Of a stretch of 64,000 bases of DNA, positions 1-7,246 are shown in pieces. Position numbers and translations under genes: made by a program. The notes below the pieces were generated by a model. The model did no database searches. It was not told the DNA's origin and saw nothing but the letters and a program-made list of their open reading frames with translations. Position 1 is the stretch's first letter. Every line of letters begins with the position of its first letter. The stretch comes from Bacillus methanolicus MGA3 (GTDB taxonomy: Bacteria; Bacillota; Bacilli; Bacillales; Cytobacillaceae): NCBI RefSeq assembly GCF_000724485.1, contig NZ_CP007739.1, forward strand, positions 2,884,001 through 2,948,000, given 5' to 3'.

Positions 1-293
1 GATACAGCCAGTCTAATGCTATTTTGATTCCGCTCAGCTAATTCCAAAATCTCTCTTTTCCCTTCCTTTAATTCCATAAAAGCTCTTTCCACCCGGTGCA
101 GAAATATTTTTCCATATTGATTAAGTCTAATCTGACGGTTTTGACGATCAAATAACGGAACTCCAAGATCCTCTTCCAGGCGTGCAATGGTCTTACTAAG
201 GGAAGGTTGTGCAATTTTAAGTTCATCAGCCGCTTTCGTCATGTGCTCAAGCCGCGCAACTGTTTGAAAATACTTAAGTTGCAGCAATTCCAT
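1..293 (-). CDS. LysR-family transcriptional regulator, N-terminal part (cut by window edge)
   Basis: The reverse strand encodes a protein starting MELLQLKYFQTVARLEHM and running off the left edge; about 97 residues are visible. Residues 1-60 are a typical LysR winged helix-turn-helix: the AADELKIAQPSLSKTIARLE segment is the recognition helix region and EDLGVPLFDR the usual end of the wing. The effector-binding domain lies outside the window, so the ligand is unknown. The ATG at 293-291 begins the recognisable domain. The gene is divergent from the YhgE/Pip gene at 422, and such pairs are often regulator and target, but this is inference. Confidence 0.9.
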   Translation of the reverse strand, partial: MELLQLKYFQTVARLEHMTKAADELKIAQPSLSKTIARLEEDLGVPLFDRQNRQIRLNQYGKIFLHRVERAFMELKEGKREILELAERNQNSIRLAV

Positions 294-326
294 CAATTAT
301 TCCACCTTATCCATAGACTTAAAGCT

Positions 327-358
327 ATTGTATTGTAACTAATTATATATTATACAAT
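327..358. promoter_or_regulatory. Candidate LysR operator in divergent intergenic region
   Basis: ATTGTAT (327-333) and ATACAAT (352-358) form a 7-bp inverted repeat separated by 18 bp in an AT-rich 128-bp gap between the divergent LysR gene and yhgE. Autoregulating LysR proteins commonly bind such spaced dyads. The site is seen in the sequence; its function is inferred. A strong SD, AAGGAGGT at 411-418, serves yhgE. Confidence 0.35.
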
Positions 359-421
359 ATCGAAAATTCAATTTATGATAGTGAATTGACTAACACTCTA
401 GACTAAGTTAAGGAGGTAAGA

Positions 422-2422
422 ATGAAGGGGATAAAATTAATTTTTAAAGACTTAAAAATGATGTGGATCCATAAACATGGGCGGATTGCCTTAGTATTTC
501 TGCTTGTTGTTCCTTTAATCTATGCTGGATTCTTTCTTGCAGGATACTGGAATCCCTATGGACGATTGGACCAACTGCCAGTAGCTGTTGTGAACTTGGA
601 TGAAGGCTCGATGATGGATAAGAAACCAATTCATGCAGGAAATGACTTTGTTGGAGAATTGAAGAAAAACAAGGATTTAAATTTTAAATTTGTATCTTCA
701 AGTGAAGCGGAACAAGGTCTAAAAAATGGCAGATACTACATGATTGTCACCATCCCCAAAGATTTTTCCTATAAAGTTGCTACATTGATGGATGACCATC
801 CCCAACCGGCACAGCTTCTATATAAAGTTAATCCTGGCAAAAACTATGTAGCATCACAAATTAGCTCGACAGCAACAGAAGAAATGAAAACTAAAATTGC
901 CAATAGCATAACAAAATCCTATGCAGATGGCGTATTCTCAAAGCTTCAGGAATTAGCGAAGGGGTTAAAAAAGGCTGGTGATGGTGCACAAAGATTAAAT
1001 CAAGGGATTACTAATGCCAGCAACGGAATGGTCCAACTGTCCGAAGGAATCCACCATCTTAAAAATGGCGCAGATCAACTTAAAAATGGAAGCAATCAGC
1101 TTTCTAGCGGTCAGCAAGAATTAAATCAAGGAATGGACAGGATTAAAAACGGATCCCTATCGTTATATAACGGGATGTCACAGCTATCCAAAGGGCATCA
1201 AACATTGGAAGCAGGAATGAATCAATTAACTCAAGGAACAAAGGAATGGGCGATTGGAAATGAGAAATTGGTTCAAGGGGAAACCAGTGTGAACAACACC
1301 GCGAACCTGCTTAAAAACCAATTGGAACAGTATATAAAGATGCATCCAGAAGTTCAAAAAGATCAAAGTTTCCAACAAATCATTGCCATGGCCAATGGAT
1401 TAGCCCTGGCAACGTCCAAATTGAAAAGCGGTCAAACTGAACTTGCAAAGGGTTCAGAGAAATTAGTTGAAGGTCAAGTTAAATTGGAAGAAGGCTTGAA
1501 ACTATTTGGTAATAAAATGAATGAAGCCACCACGGGAGCCAAACAACTATCCGATGGAACGGTCCAATTCTCAAATGGCTTTCATAAATGGGAACAAGGA
1601 TTTTCCTCCTTGCAAAATGGAATTAACGGTTTGGCAAACGGCGGAAATCAATTAGATAACGGAGCCAATAAATTAACCGATGGACTTCTCCAATTGAAAG
1701 AAGGCTCACAAGAGTTATCGGCAAAATTAAATGATGCAGCCAAAAAAACGTCTAATATTCATAACAACGACGCCTTAACCTCCATGTTTGCTGAACCTGT
1801 CCAATTAATTAAATCCAATCTCTCAAATGTTCCGAATTACGGAACTGGGATTGCTCCTTATTTTCTATCTTTAGCCTTTTATGTCGGCGGGATCATGGCA
1901 TCAAATATTCTTCCACTTGGTCGAAGACAAGATTTAAAGATCAGCGGAACTGTACACTTTATCAACAAATTGGGTTTAGTTTATTCAATCGGACTGATTC
2001 AAGCACTGATTGTAGATACTGTGGTTCTATTCGGTTTCAAACTAGATGTAGCGAGTGTTCCAATGTTTATTCTGTCAAGTGTGATAGTTTCCTTTACCTT
2101 TATGACCATTATTCTCATGTTGGTAACAGTATTTGGAATCGTTGGGAAGTTTGCGGCGGTTACACTTTTAGTTCTCCAATTAGCTACATGCGGCGGAACA
2201 TTTCCTAGAGAATTGAATACACCGCTGCTTAGAGTAATTGGAGAAAATCTTCCAATGGCACATTCTCTTCAAGAGTTCCAGGAAGTAATCTCTTTAGGAG
2301 ATTGGTCCCAATTGCAAACACAAACTTGGATCTTGATTGGTTATCTCGCATTTGCTGGCGGAATTGCTTGGATTACAAGCCATATTCAACATTTAAAAAC
2401 TTCTGAAGGAAGCGTCCATTAA
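422..2422 (+). CDS. yhgE: YhgE/Pip-family membrane protein
   Basis: A 666-residue protein of the YhgE/Pip (phage infection protein) family. One membrane helix lies near residues 20-42, followed by the conserved start of the extracytoplasmic domain (LPVAVVNLDEG). A long central stretch, about residues 180-440, repeats a seven-residue pattern with leucine and glycine (LxxGxxxL, as in LKNGADQLKNGSNQLSSG) and is probably an extended coiled coil. About six membrane helices follow from residue 475 to the C-terminus, related to ABC-2-type permeases. In other Firmicutes relatives are phage receptors or act near type VII secretion; no substrate can be assigned here. The SD is ideal, and an intrinsic terminator follows at 2502-2530. 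Confidence 0.85.
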   Translation: MKGIKLIFKDLKMMWIHKHGRIALVFLLVVPLIYAGFFLAGYWNPYGRLDQLPVAVVNLDEGSMMDKKPIHAGNDFVGELKKNKDLNFKFVSSSEAEQGLKNGRYYMIVTIPKDFSYKVATLMDDHPQPAQLLYKVNPGKNYVASQISSTATEEMKTKIANSITKSYADGVFSKLQELAKGLKKAGDGAQRLNQGITNASNGMVQLSEGIHHLKNGADQLKNGSNQLSSGQQELNQGMDRIKNGSLSLYNGMSQLSKGHQTLEAGMNQLTQGTKEWAIGNEKLVQGETSVNNTANLLKNQLEQYIKMHPEVQKDQSFQQIIAMANGLALATSKLKSGQTELAKGSEKLVEGQVKLEEGLKLFGNKMNEATTGAKQLSDGTVQFSNGFHKWEQGFSSLQNGINGLANGGNQLDNGANKLTDGLLQLKEGSQELSAKLNDAAKKTSNIHNNDALTSMFAEPVQLIKSNLSNVPNYGTGIAPYFLSLAFYVGGIMASNILPLGRRQDLKISGTVHFINKLGLVYSIGLIQALIVDTVVLFGFKLDVASVPMFILSSVIVSFTFMTIILMLVTVFGIVGKFAAVTLLVLQLATCGGTFPRELNTPLLRVIGENLPMAHSLQEFQEVISLGDWSQLQTQTWILIGYLAFAGGIAWITSHIQHLKTSEGSVH

Positions 2423-2501
2423 ATAGATTTAAAAAATACAGAGGGAGATTTCTCTCCTTCCTTTTACACCGTAAAACCGTAAATTGGAATTCATTAAAAA
2501 G

Positions 2502-2530
2502 GACTTGCCAAATCGGCAAGTCTTTTTTTT
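2502..2530 (+). terminator. Intrinsic terminator after yhgE
   Basis: GACTTGCC and GGCAAGTC form an 8-bp stem with a 5-nt loop (2502-2522), followed by eight T. It ends the yhgE transcript and isolates the kimA copy downstream. Confidence 0.85.
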
Positions 2531-2648
2531 CATCATAATTTGTTATTAAAAATTGGAATACCAAGTTAATTTTTAACAAAGATTAAGGAGAAATATTATA
2601 CTATATTTAGCTGGTTTTACTTAAAATAATACATGTAATTCAAGCTTA

Positions 2649-4507
2649 TATTCATGGAGGAATATAAAATGAACCATTGGAAAAGGATGTTGATCGGGGC
2701 GCCTATTCACACCAAACAACTTTCAGAAGAGAAGCTGACAAAAAAGAAAGCTTTAGCTATATTTTCATCTGATGCACTCTCTTCTGTCGCGTATGCTACG
2801 GAAGAAATTTTGCTTGTTTTAGTTTTAATTGGTACACAAGCTTTAATGTACTCTATTCCTATTGCATTTGCCATCATGTTGTTGCTTCTGATTGTTACGC
2901 TTTCATATCGCCAAATCATTCACAGCTTCCCATCAGGAGGAGGAGCTTATATTGTAGCCCGTGAGCATATTGGACGAAACACAAGTCTGACAGCTGGTGC
3001 GGCTTTAATGATTGACTATGTATTAACTGTTGCGGTAAGCATCTGTTCTGGAGTTGCCGCTTTATTGTCTGCTTTTCCTGCTCTGCTGCCCTATCGTGTA
3101 GAGTTGGCAGTGATATTCGTCATTGTATTAATGATCATTAACTTGAGAGGCATCCGTGAGTCTGCTAATATTTTTGCATTTCCTACTTATATCTTTGTTG
3201 CATCAATCATTATCATGATAGGATTTGGAATTTGGAAACTGCAAGCTGGAAATTGGCACCATTTGGCTGTACCACATCATGCAGAGCACTTTTCCTTATT
3301 CTCTTCGTTTGGAACAACATTTTTGCTATTACGGGCTTTTGCTTCTGGTTGTTCTGCCTTAACAGGTGTAGAGGCCATTAGCAACGGGGTTCCTGCTTTT
3401 CGTGAGCCTAGCTCTAAAAACGCCGTTATCACTATGTTTTGGATGTCATTTCTGTTAGGGACCATGTTTTTAGGGATTACATTTTTGGCCAATGGCTTTG
3501 GTGTTGTACCAAAAGAAAATGTAACTGTCGTCTCCCAAATCGCAAACCATGTTTTTGGACATGGATTTTTTTACTATTTTATTCAAATCTTTACCATGCT
3601 CATTTTATTTCTGGCTGCCAATACCGCTTTTGCTGGTTTTCCGCAGCTTGTTTCTATTATTGCACAAGATGGCTTCCTCCCAAGAAATCTAACAAAACGA
3701 GGAGACCGATTAGTATTCTCCAACGGTATTATCTTTTTGAGTGTATTGGCGATCATTTTAATCATCATCTTCCAAGGAGAAACGCATGCACTCGTACCAC
3801 TTTATGCAGTTGGTGTATTCTTGTCTTTTACCATTGCACAATATGGACTGATCAAGTATTTTTTCGAAAGAAAGTCGCAACAGAAGGTTTGGTCCAGAAT
3901 CATTGTTGTAGGAATAGGAATGATTATTACTGGAATTGTTACGATCATAACAGCTGTGGCGAAATTTCAAAGCGGCGCCTGGATGGTAGTAGTGGCTATT
4001 CCTTGTATGGTGTTATTATTTCATAAAATTCATCGTCATTACTCTGACTTGGCAAGTCAACTTAGTCTTCAAGGACAAGATCCTAAACAGATGGTGAAGG
4101 TTTCTCCTTCTAAAGTTATTATTCCAATCTCGAGCGTAAGCCGGGTAGCTATTAACTCTATCGGCTATGCAAAAAGTATATCGAATGATGTAGTGGCACT
4201 TACTGTGTATTTTGATGAGAAGCAAAAAGAACGGGCAGAGAAAAAGTGGAAAGAATTAGGGCTTGATATTCCCCTTGTCACTGTTCATTCACCTTATCGA
4301 AGCTTGCTAATGCCGCTTCTTCAATATATTGATACACTTGAGGAAAGTGAAAGAGGAAAGTATATTACTGTTCTCATTCCTCAATTTTTTGTAAAAAAAT
4401 GGTGGCATATATTTCTTCATAATCAAACAGCATTTTTCTTACGTGCCACGCTCTTATGGAGAAAGGATATTGTAGTAGCTACTATTCCTTATCATCTTAG
4501 AAAATAA
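2649..4507 (+). repeat. Inverted duplication, left copy (kimA coding unit)
   Basis: This segment is almost identical to the reverse complement of 58019-59878. Similarity begins at the ribosome-binding site (TATTCATGGAGGAAT) and ends at the stop codon; flanks on both sides are unrelated. The two reading frames have the same length and I found five residue differences. With the other copy it forms a long inverted repeat bracketing about 53.5 kb. Confidence 0.9.
2669..4507 (+). CDS. kimA: KimA-type potassium importer (APC superfamily), copy 1
   Basis: A 612-residue APC/KUP-like permease, closely similar as I recall it to B. subtilis KimA (YdaO), a high-affinity K+/H+ symporter. Family hallmarks are KALAIFSSDALSSVAYATEE in the first helix region, SYRQIIHSFPSGGGAYIV, and GCSALTGVEAISNGVPAF. 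About twelve membrane helices occupy residues 25-460, followed by a cytoplasmic domain ending HNQTAFFLRATLLWRKDI. The start is ATG at 2669 (MNHWKR) behind GGAGGAATATAAA; an upstream in-frame ATG at 2654 lies in the SD. It differs from the copy at 58019-59857 by H3Y, M7L, V153I, L532F and A604S. The 246 bp upstream contain no c-di-AMP riboswitch, unlike the other copy. corA lies downstream under its own promoter. Confidence 0.92.
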   Translation: MNHWKRMLIGAPIHTKQLSEEKLTKKKALAIFSSDALSSVAYATEEILLVLVLIGTQALMYSIPIAFAIMLLLLIVTLSYRQIIHSFPSGGGAYIVAREHIGRNTSLTAGAALMIDYVLTVAVSICSGVAALLSAFPALLPYRVELAVIFVIVLMIINLRGIRESANIFAFPTYIFVASIIIMIGFGIWKLQAGNWHHLAVPHHAEHFSLFSSFGTTFLLLRAFASGCSALTGVEAISNGVPAFREPSSKNAVITMFWMSFLLGTMFLGITFLANGFGVVPKENVTVVSQIANHVFGHGFFYYFIQIFTMLILFLAANTAFAGFPQLVSIIAQDGFLPRNLTKRGDRLVFSNGIIFLSVLAIILIIIFQGETHALVPLYAVGVFLSFTIAQYGLIKYFFERKSQQKVWSRIIVVGIGMIITGIVTIITAVAKFQSGAWMVVVAIPCMVLLFHKIHRHYSDLASQLSLQGQDPKQMVKVSPSKVIIPISSVSRVAINSIGYAKSISNDVVALTVYFDEKQKERAEKKWKELGLDIPLVTVHSPYRSLLMPLLQYIDTLEESERGKYITVLIPQFFVKKWWHIFLHNQTAFFLRATLLWRKDIVVATIPYHLRK

Positions 4508-4574
4508 CGAATGAAAGTCTACAAAATAATTAACTTTAAAGTTCAACTATTACAAACCAAAGAAAAAATTTCAG

Positions 4575-4603
4575 TTTACAAATCAAATCTGCCAAAGTAT
4601 GAT
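4575..4603 (+). promoter_or_regulatory. Sigma-A-type promoter for the corA leader
   Basis: TTTACA (4575-4580) and TATGAT (4598-4603) are separated by 17 bp. The predicted start near 4610 gives corA a leader of about 200 nt that contains the small ORF and competing stems described below. Confidence 0.6.
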
Positions 4604-4649
4604 AATGGAGGAGTTTATCTATATTTTATCGAAAAGGAGTTGAATTTTT

Positions 4650-4778
4650 ATGAGTAGTCAAAGTTGCAACGAACCTGAGCCGAGTTTGCACTGTGAGGAA
4701 GTCATTAACGAACCAATCCTCAGAAGGTTGATTACTTATAAAAACATCAACTCTTTTGTATGGCAGGGGCATTTTTGA
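4650..4778 (+). CDS. Candidate 42-residue leader peptide upstream of corA
   Basis: ATG at 4650 follows AAAAGGAGTTGAATTTTT, a good SD with suitable spacing, and the frame runs 42 codons to TGA at 4776-4778. The peptide starts MSSQSCNEPEPSLHCEE and ends FVWQGHF; it has two cysteines, no membrane segment, and I do not recognise it. Its codons run through the left arm of a 12-bp inverted repeat (4693-4704), and its stop codon is the first triplet of the right arm (4776-4787). Translation should therefore change leader folding, as expected of a regulatory leader ORF. Chance occurrence cannot be excluded without comparative data. Confidence 0.5.
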   Translation: MSSQSCNEPEPSLHCEEVINEPILRRLITYKNINSFVWQGHF

Positions 4779-4800
4779 CTTCCTCACTAAAATGAGGAGG
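4693..4800 (+). promoter_or_regulatory. corA leader RNA with two mutually exclusive stems controlling the SD
   Basis: Positions 4776-4787 (TGACTTCCTCAC) can pair perfectly over 12 bp with 4693-4704 (GTGAGGAAGTCA). Alternatively 4779-4786 (CTTCCTCA) pairs over 8 bp, one of them G-U, with 4793-4800 (TGAGGAGG), which is the corA SD, across a 6-nt loop. Only one can form: the long pairing frees the SD and the short hairpin hides it. A further stem, GTTGAT with ATCAAC, lies inside the long loop. The layout resembles a translational riboswitch or leader-peptide switch. It does not match the M-box or yybP-ykoY sequences I know. Confidence 0.6.
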
Positions 4801-4808
4801 TTATAACA

Positions 4809-5747
4809 ATGCTGAAGATTTATCTAACTGATGAACATGGAATACTTCAAGAAATAACAGAGATTACCAAAGGATGCTGGATAAATCTAGTTTCACCAAC
4901 CGAACAAGAGATTAGCCATGTAGCAAATAAATTGCAAATTCCTCTTGACTTTCTAAAAGACCCATTAGACGAAGAGGAACGGTCAAGGATTGAAAAGGAC
5001 GATAACAATATTCTAATCATTGTCAATATTCCGGTTGTGTCGAAGGATGAGAATGAAATCCCCATTTATGATACGACGCCATTAGGAATGATTATAACCA
5101 ATCAATGCTTTATTACCGTTTGTTTAAAAGATAATCCGATTTTAGAAGCTTTTGCACGGAATAAAGTAAAACAATTTTTCACATACAAAAAAACTAGGTT
5201 TTCGTTCCAAATCTTATATTTAATAGCGACTTTTTTTCTCAAATATCTTAAACACATCAGTAAAAAGACAGACGAAATTGAGAAAGAACTGCATCAGTCG
5301 ATGAAAAATAAAGAACTCTTTTCATTATTAAATTTGGAAAAAAGTTTGGTTTATTTCACAACATCTCTAAAATCAAATAACATTGTTATGCAAAAAATGC
5401 TGAAAAGCAATTACTTGAAAATGTATGAAGATGACGAGGAATTGTTGGAGGATGTAATAATAGAAAATCAACAAGCAATTGAAATGGCTGAAACGCATAC
5501 AACAATTTTAAGCGGTATGATGGACGCTTTTGCATCTGTGATTTCAAATAATTTAAATATCGTCATGAAATTTTTGACATCCATTACCATTATCTTGACT
5601 TTACCAACAATGGTGGCAAGTTTTTACGGTATGAACGTTCCGATTCCGTTTCAACATTACCCACATGCATTTTTTGTCGCAATTATTATTTCTATCCTTT
5701 TGTCCAGTATCACAGCATTTATCTTTTGGAAAAAGAGGTTCTTCTAA
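4809..5747 (+). CDS. corA: CorA-family magnesium/divalent cation channel
   Basis: A 312-residue CorA/MIT protein. The large N-terminal cytoplasmic domain and long stalk helix span residues 1-245. Two membrane helices follow at about 250-272 and 283-305, joined by the YGMN signature (SFYGMNVP) that forms the pore entrance, and the tail is short and basic (KKRFF). The family forms homopentamers that admit Mg2+ or related ions and are gated by cytoplasmic Mg2+. The ATG at 4809 sits 8 nt after GAGGAGG, which can be buried in a leader hairpin. A dedicated promoter and terminator make it a single-gene unit. Confidence 0.93.
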   Translation: MLKIYLTDEHGILQEITEITKGCWINLVSPTEQEISHVANKLQIPLDFLKDPLDEEERSRIEKDDNNILIIVNIPVVSKDENEIPIYDTTPLGMIITNQCFITVCLKDNPILEAFARNKVKQFFTYKKTRFSFQILYLIATFFLKYLKHISKKTDEIEKELHQSMKNKELFSLLNLEKSLVYFTTSLKSNNIVMQKMLKSNYLKMYEDDEELLEDVIIENQQAIEMAETHTTILSGMMDAFASVISNNLNIVMKFLTSITIILTLPTMVASFYGMNVPIPFQHYPHAFFVAIIISILLSSITAFIFWKKRFF

Positions 5748-5755
5748 AAAACTTG

Positions 5756-5792
5756 AAAAGCCGATGTTCTTTGCAGAGAAACATCGGCTTTT
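5756..5792 (+). terminator. Intrinsic terminator after corA
   Basis: AAAAGCCGATGTT (5756-5768) pairs with AACATCGGCTTTT (5780-5792) over 13 bp. The A and T tracts at both ends would let it act in either direction between convergent corA and ssrA. Confidence 0.8.
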
Positions 5793-5861
5793 CACTTTAT
5801 AGTATTCAATATAACCGTGAATCATTAAAAACAAAACTTGAGTTTGAGAATTATTTTTTTC

Positions 5862-5892
5862 AAAAATAAAAAAAGACCAGCGAACGCTAGTC
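5862..5892 (-). terminator. Intrinsic terminator of ssrA (tmRNA)
   Basis: On the reverse strand GACTAGCG-TT-CGCTGGTC (5892-5875) is an 8-bp stem followed directly by a run of T. It lies 17 nt past the tmRNA CCA end. Confidence 0.85.
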
Positions 5893-5925
5893 TGATCCAC
5901 CTTATGTATGGTGGAGACGGTGGGA

Positions 5926-6211
5926 CGTGCTGATCCATGCTTTCGCCATGGCACTGACTATATCTTGAACCTGCTCGTCACACAGGTCCTCCGGCGTATT
6001 ATGCGAAATATATATTTACCTGTAGCCTTACAGGTAGAATTCCGCATCCTAGTACTACCATCTCAGCATGGCAGCCTATGAGTCGATACACGGCTGTTGG
6101 ATTGCTCCACATACCGCTCGGTATTGCCATATCGCTATAAAAGCGACTTAGGTTTCACCGATTAAGCCGGATTTTCACTTGTGTGTTGCCACACAAGGCG
6201 ACTATTTACTA
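5926..6211 (-). other. Group I self-splicing intron in the tmRNA T-loop (286 nt, no ORF)
   Basis: The interruption has the group I core. Q-like AATCCAACAGCC lies at 6103-6092, R-like GTATCGACTCATAG at 6089-6076 and S-type AAGATATAGTC at 5966-5956; GACT in R and AGTC in S give the P7 pairing. At the 5' splice site CGAT|TA pairs with TAGTCG in the intron over 6 bp around a GTAAA loop (P1), placing the conserved U-G wobble exactly at the junction after 6212. The last intron base is G (5926), as required. Cutting there rebuilds a canonical T-arm. There is no room for a homing endonuclease. Group I introns in tmRNA T-loops have been reported in other bacteria. Confidence 0.92.
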
Positions 6212-6429
6212 ATCGAACCCACGTCCAGAGATATCGGCACTTAAGCTTCTACGAGTGTAGTCGGTATATTTGCGCTTCGCTGTCCCTTATGCCTACCGAC
6301 AGGCGTCCGGGCAGCTAGCCTGATTGTTCTCTTCCTTCATCCTCAGGCGGCGGAATCCGGCGTAGCCCACTAAGTTTGAGTCCGCTACCCTACCACATGG
6401 GCGATGGAGGGGCGAACAGCTGCGCTATA

Positions 6430-6459
6430 TTAGGCAGCTAAAGCTAATTTTTGGTTGCC
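6430..6459 (-). other. tmRNA tag-peptide reading frame (GNQKLALAA, stop)
   Basis: Nine codons plus TAA inside ssrA. With the untemplated alanine carried by the tRNA-like end, the tag is AGNQKLALAA. The last four residues match the ClpXP recognition end of other bacillar tags, such as GKQNYALAA in Geobacillus. Confidence 0.9.
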
Positions 6460-6638
6460 AGTTATTGGCTTTGACGTTTTTTACGAGGCCGATCCCCTCG
6501 ACTCGCAACTTAAGCTCGACCTATCCCTGTCGAATCCGTAGCGTCCCCATGATAGTATTAGCGGAATTTCCGCTGGTTGACGTTAGGAATCAGTTATAGA
6601 TGAGCTAAAGCTTGCTGTCACCTCAAGTGACAATTATA

Positions 6639-6666
6639 ATTATAGCATACTTTAGCGGAATTTCAA
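6639..6666 (-). promoter_or_regulatory. ssrA promoter
   Basis: Reverse strand TTGAAA (6666-6661), 16-bp spacer, TATAAT (6644-6639). This implies a precursor leader of about 80 nt before the mature 5' end at 6548, to be removed by RNase P. That leader contains two small dyads (GTCAC/GTGAC at 6617-6631 and AGCGGAA/TTCCGCT near 6559-6574). Confidence 0.7.
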
Positions 6667-6682
6667 TTGTAATGTCTTTCCA

Positions 6683-7150
6683 CTACATTTTCTGACGTTC
6701 GCGGAAGGCGCGTTCAATTTCACGATTTGCTTCTTTTCTTTTCAAGTCTTCTCGCTTATCGTATTTCTTCTTACCTTTTGCAAGCCCGATCAGCAGCTTT
6801 GCATAGCCATTTTTTATATACAGCTTCAGAGGGACTAATGCGTAGCCTGCCTCTTTTGTTTCCCCGATTAATTTATTGATTTCTCTTTTATGAAGCAAAA
6901 GCTTGCGAGTTCGAAGAGGATCATGGTTGTAACGGTTTCCCTGATCATATGGGCTGATATGCATATTGTACAAAAATACCTCGCCTTTATGGATCCGAGC
7001 ATACGAATCCTTTAAATTCACACGCCCTGCGCGAATGGACTTAATTTCTGTACCTTGAAGGACGATTCCTGCTTCATATGTGTCTTCGATAAAATAATCG
7101 TGGTATGCTTTTTTGTTTTGTGCAATTGTCTTTCCTTCTCCCTTTGGCAT
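6683..7150 (-). CDS. smpB: SsrA-binding protein SmpB
   Basis: A 155-residue protein of standard SmpB length. It starts [20 protein letters not shown] and has the OB-fold core [28 protein letters not shown], which binds the D-loop side of tmRNA. The lysine-rich C-terminal tail ([19 protein letters not shown]) enters the empty mRNA channel of the stalled ribosome. It lies between rnr and ssrA as in B. subtilis, so tmRNA, its partner and the nuclease that degrades the released mRNA sit together. Confidence 0.98.
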   Translation of the reverse strand: MPKGEGKTIAQNKKAYHDYFIEDTYEAGIVLQGTEIKSIRAGRVNLKDSYARIHKGEVFLYNMHISPYDQGNRYNHDPLRTRKLLLHKREINKLIGETKEAGYALVPLKLYIKNGYAKLLIGLAKGKKKYDKREDLKRKEANREIERAFRERQKM

Positions 7151-7214
7151 ACGGTTTCCCCCTTCTTTTCTTGCTCCATTTTATCAAAATTTAAGGCCTG
7201 CCTCAATGAAAGAG

Positions 7215-7243
7215 GGAAAAAGAGAGCCTCGGTGCAGGCTCTC
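7215..7243 (-). terminator. Intrinsic terminator after rnr
   Basis: Reverse strand GAGAGCCT-GCACCG-AGGCTCTC (7243-7222) followed by TTTTT. It lies between rnr and smpB, so smpB may be transcribed partly by read-through. Confidence 0.75.
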
Positions 7244-7246
7244 AAG

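Larger units (their letters stand above)
5909..6548 (-). ncRNA. ssrA: tmRNA (ssrA), interrupted by a group I intron
   Basis: The reverse strand carries a complete tmRNA. The 5' end GGGGACG (6548-6542) pairs with CGTCTCC just before the encoded CCA end (5911-5909) to make the tRNA-like acceptor stem. The tag reading frame GNQKLALAA followed by TAA lies at 6459-6430 and ends in the usual ALAA degron read by ClpXP. The T-arm is split: GTGGGTTCGAT ends at 6212 and TCCCAC resumes at 5925. Joining them restores a perfect arm (GTGGG, loop TTCGATT, CCCAC). The mature RNA would be 354 nt. tmRNA with SmpB frees stalled ribosomes and tags the nascent chain. smpB is the next gene upstream. Confidence 0.96.

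Noticed and set aside
3439..4026. 195-codon frame inside kimA copy 1, mirrored in copy 2 at 58500-59087
   Set aside because: It is an out-of-frame shadow preserved only because the two kimA copies are nearly identical; composition (many Cys, Trp, Arg) is not protein-like.
4693..4800. Known M-box or yybP-ykoY riboswitch before corA
   Set aside because: The conserved blocks of those RNAs are absent; the leader is described as a distinct candidate element.
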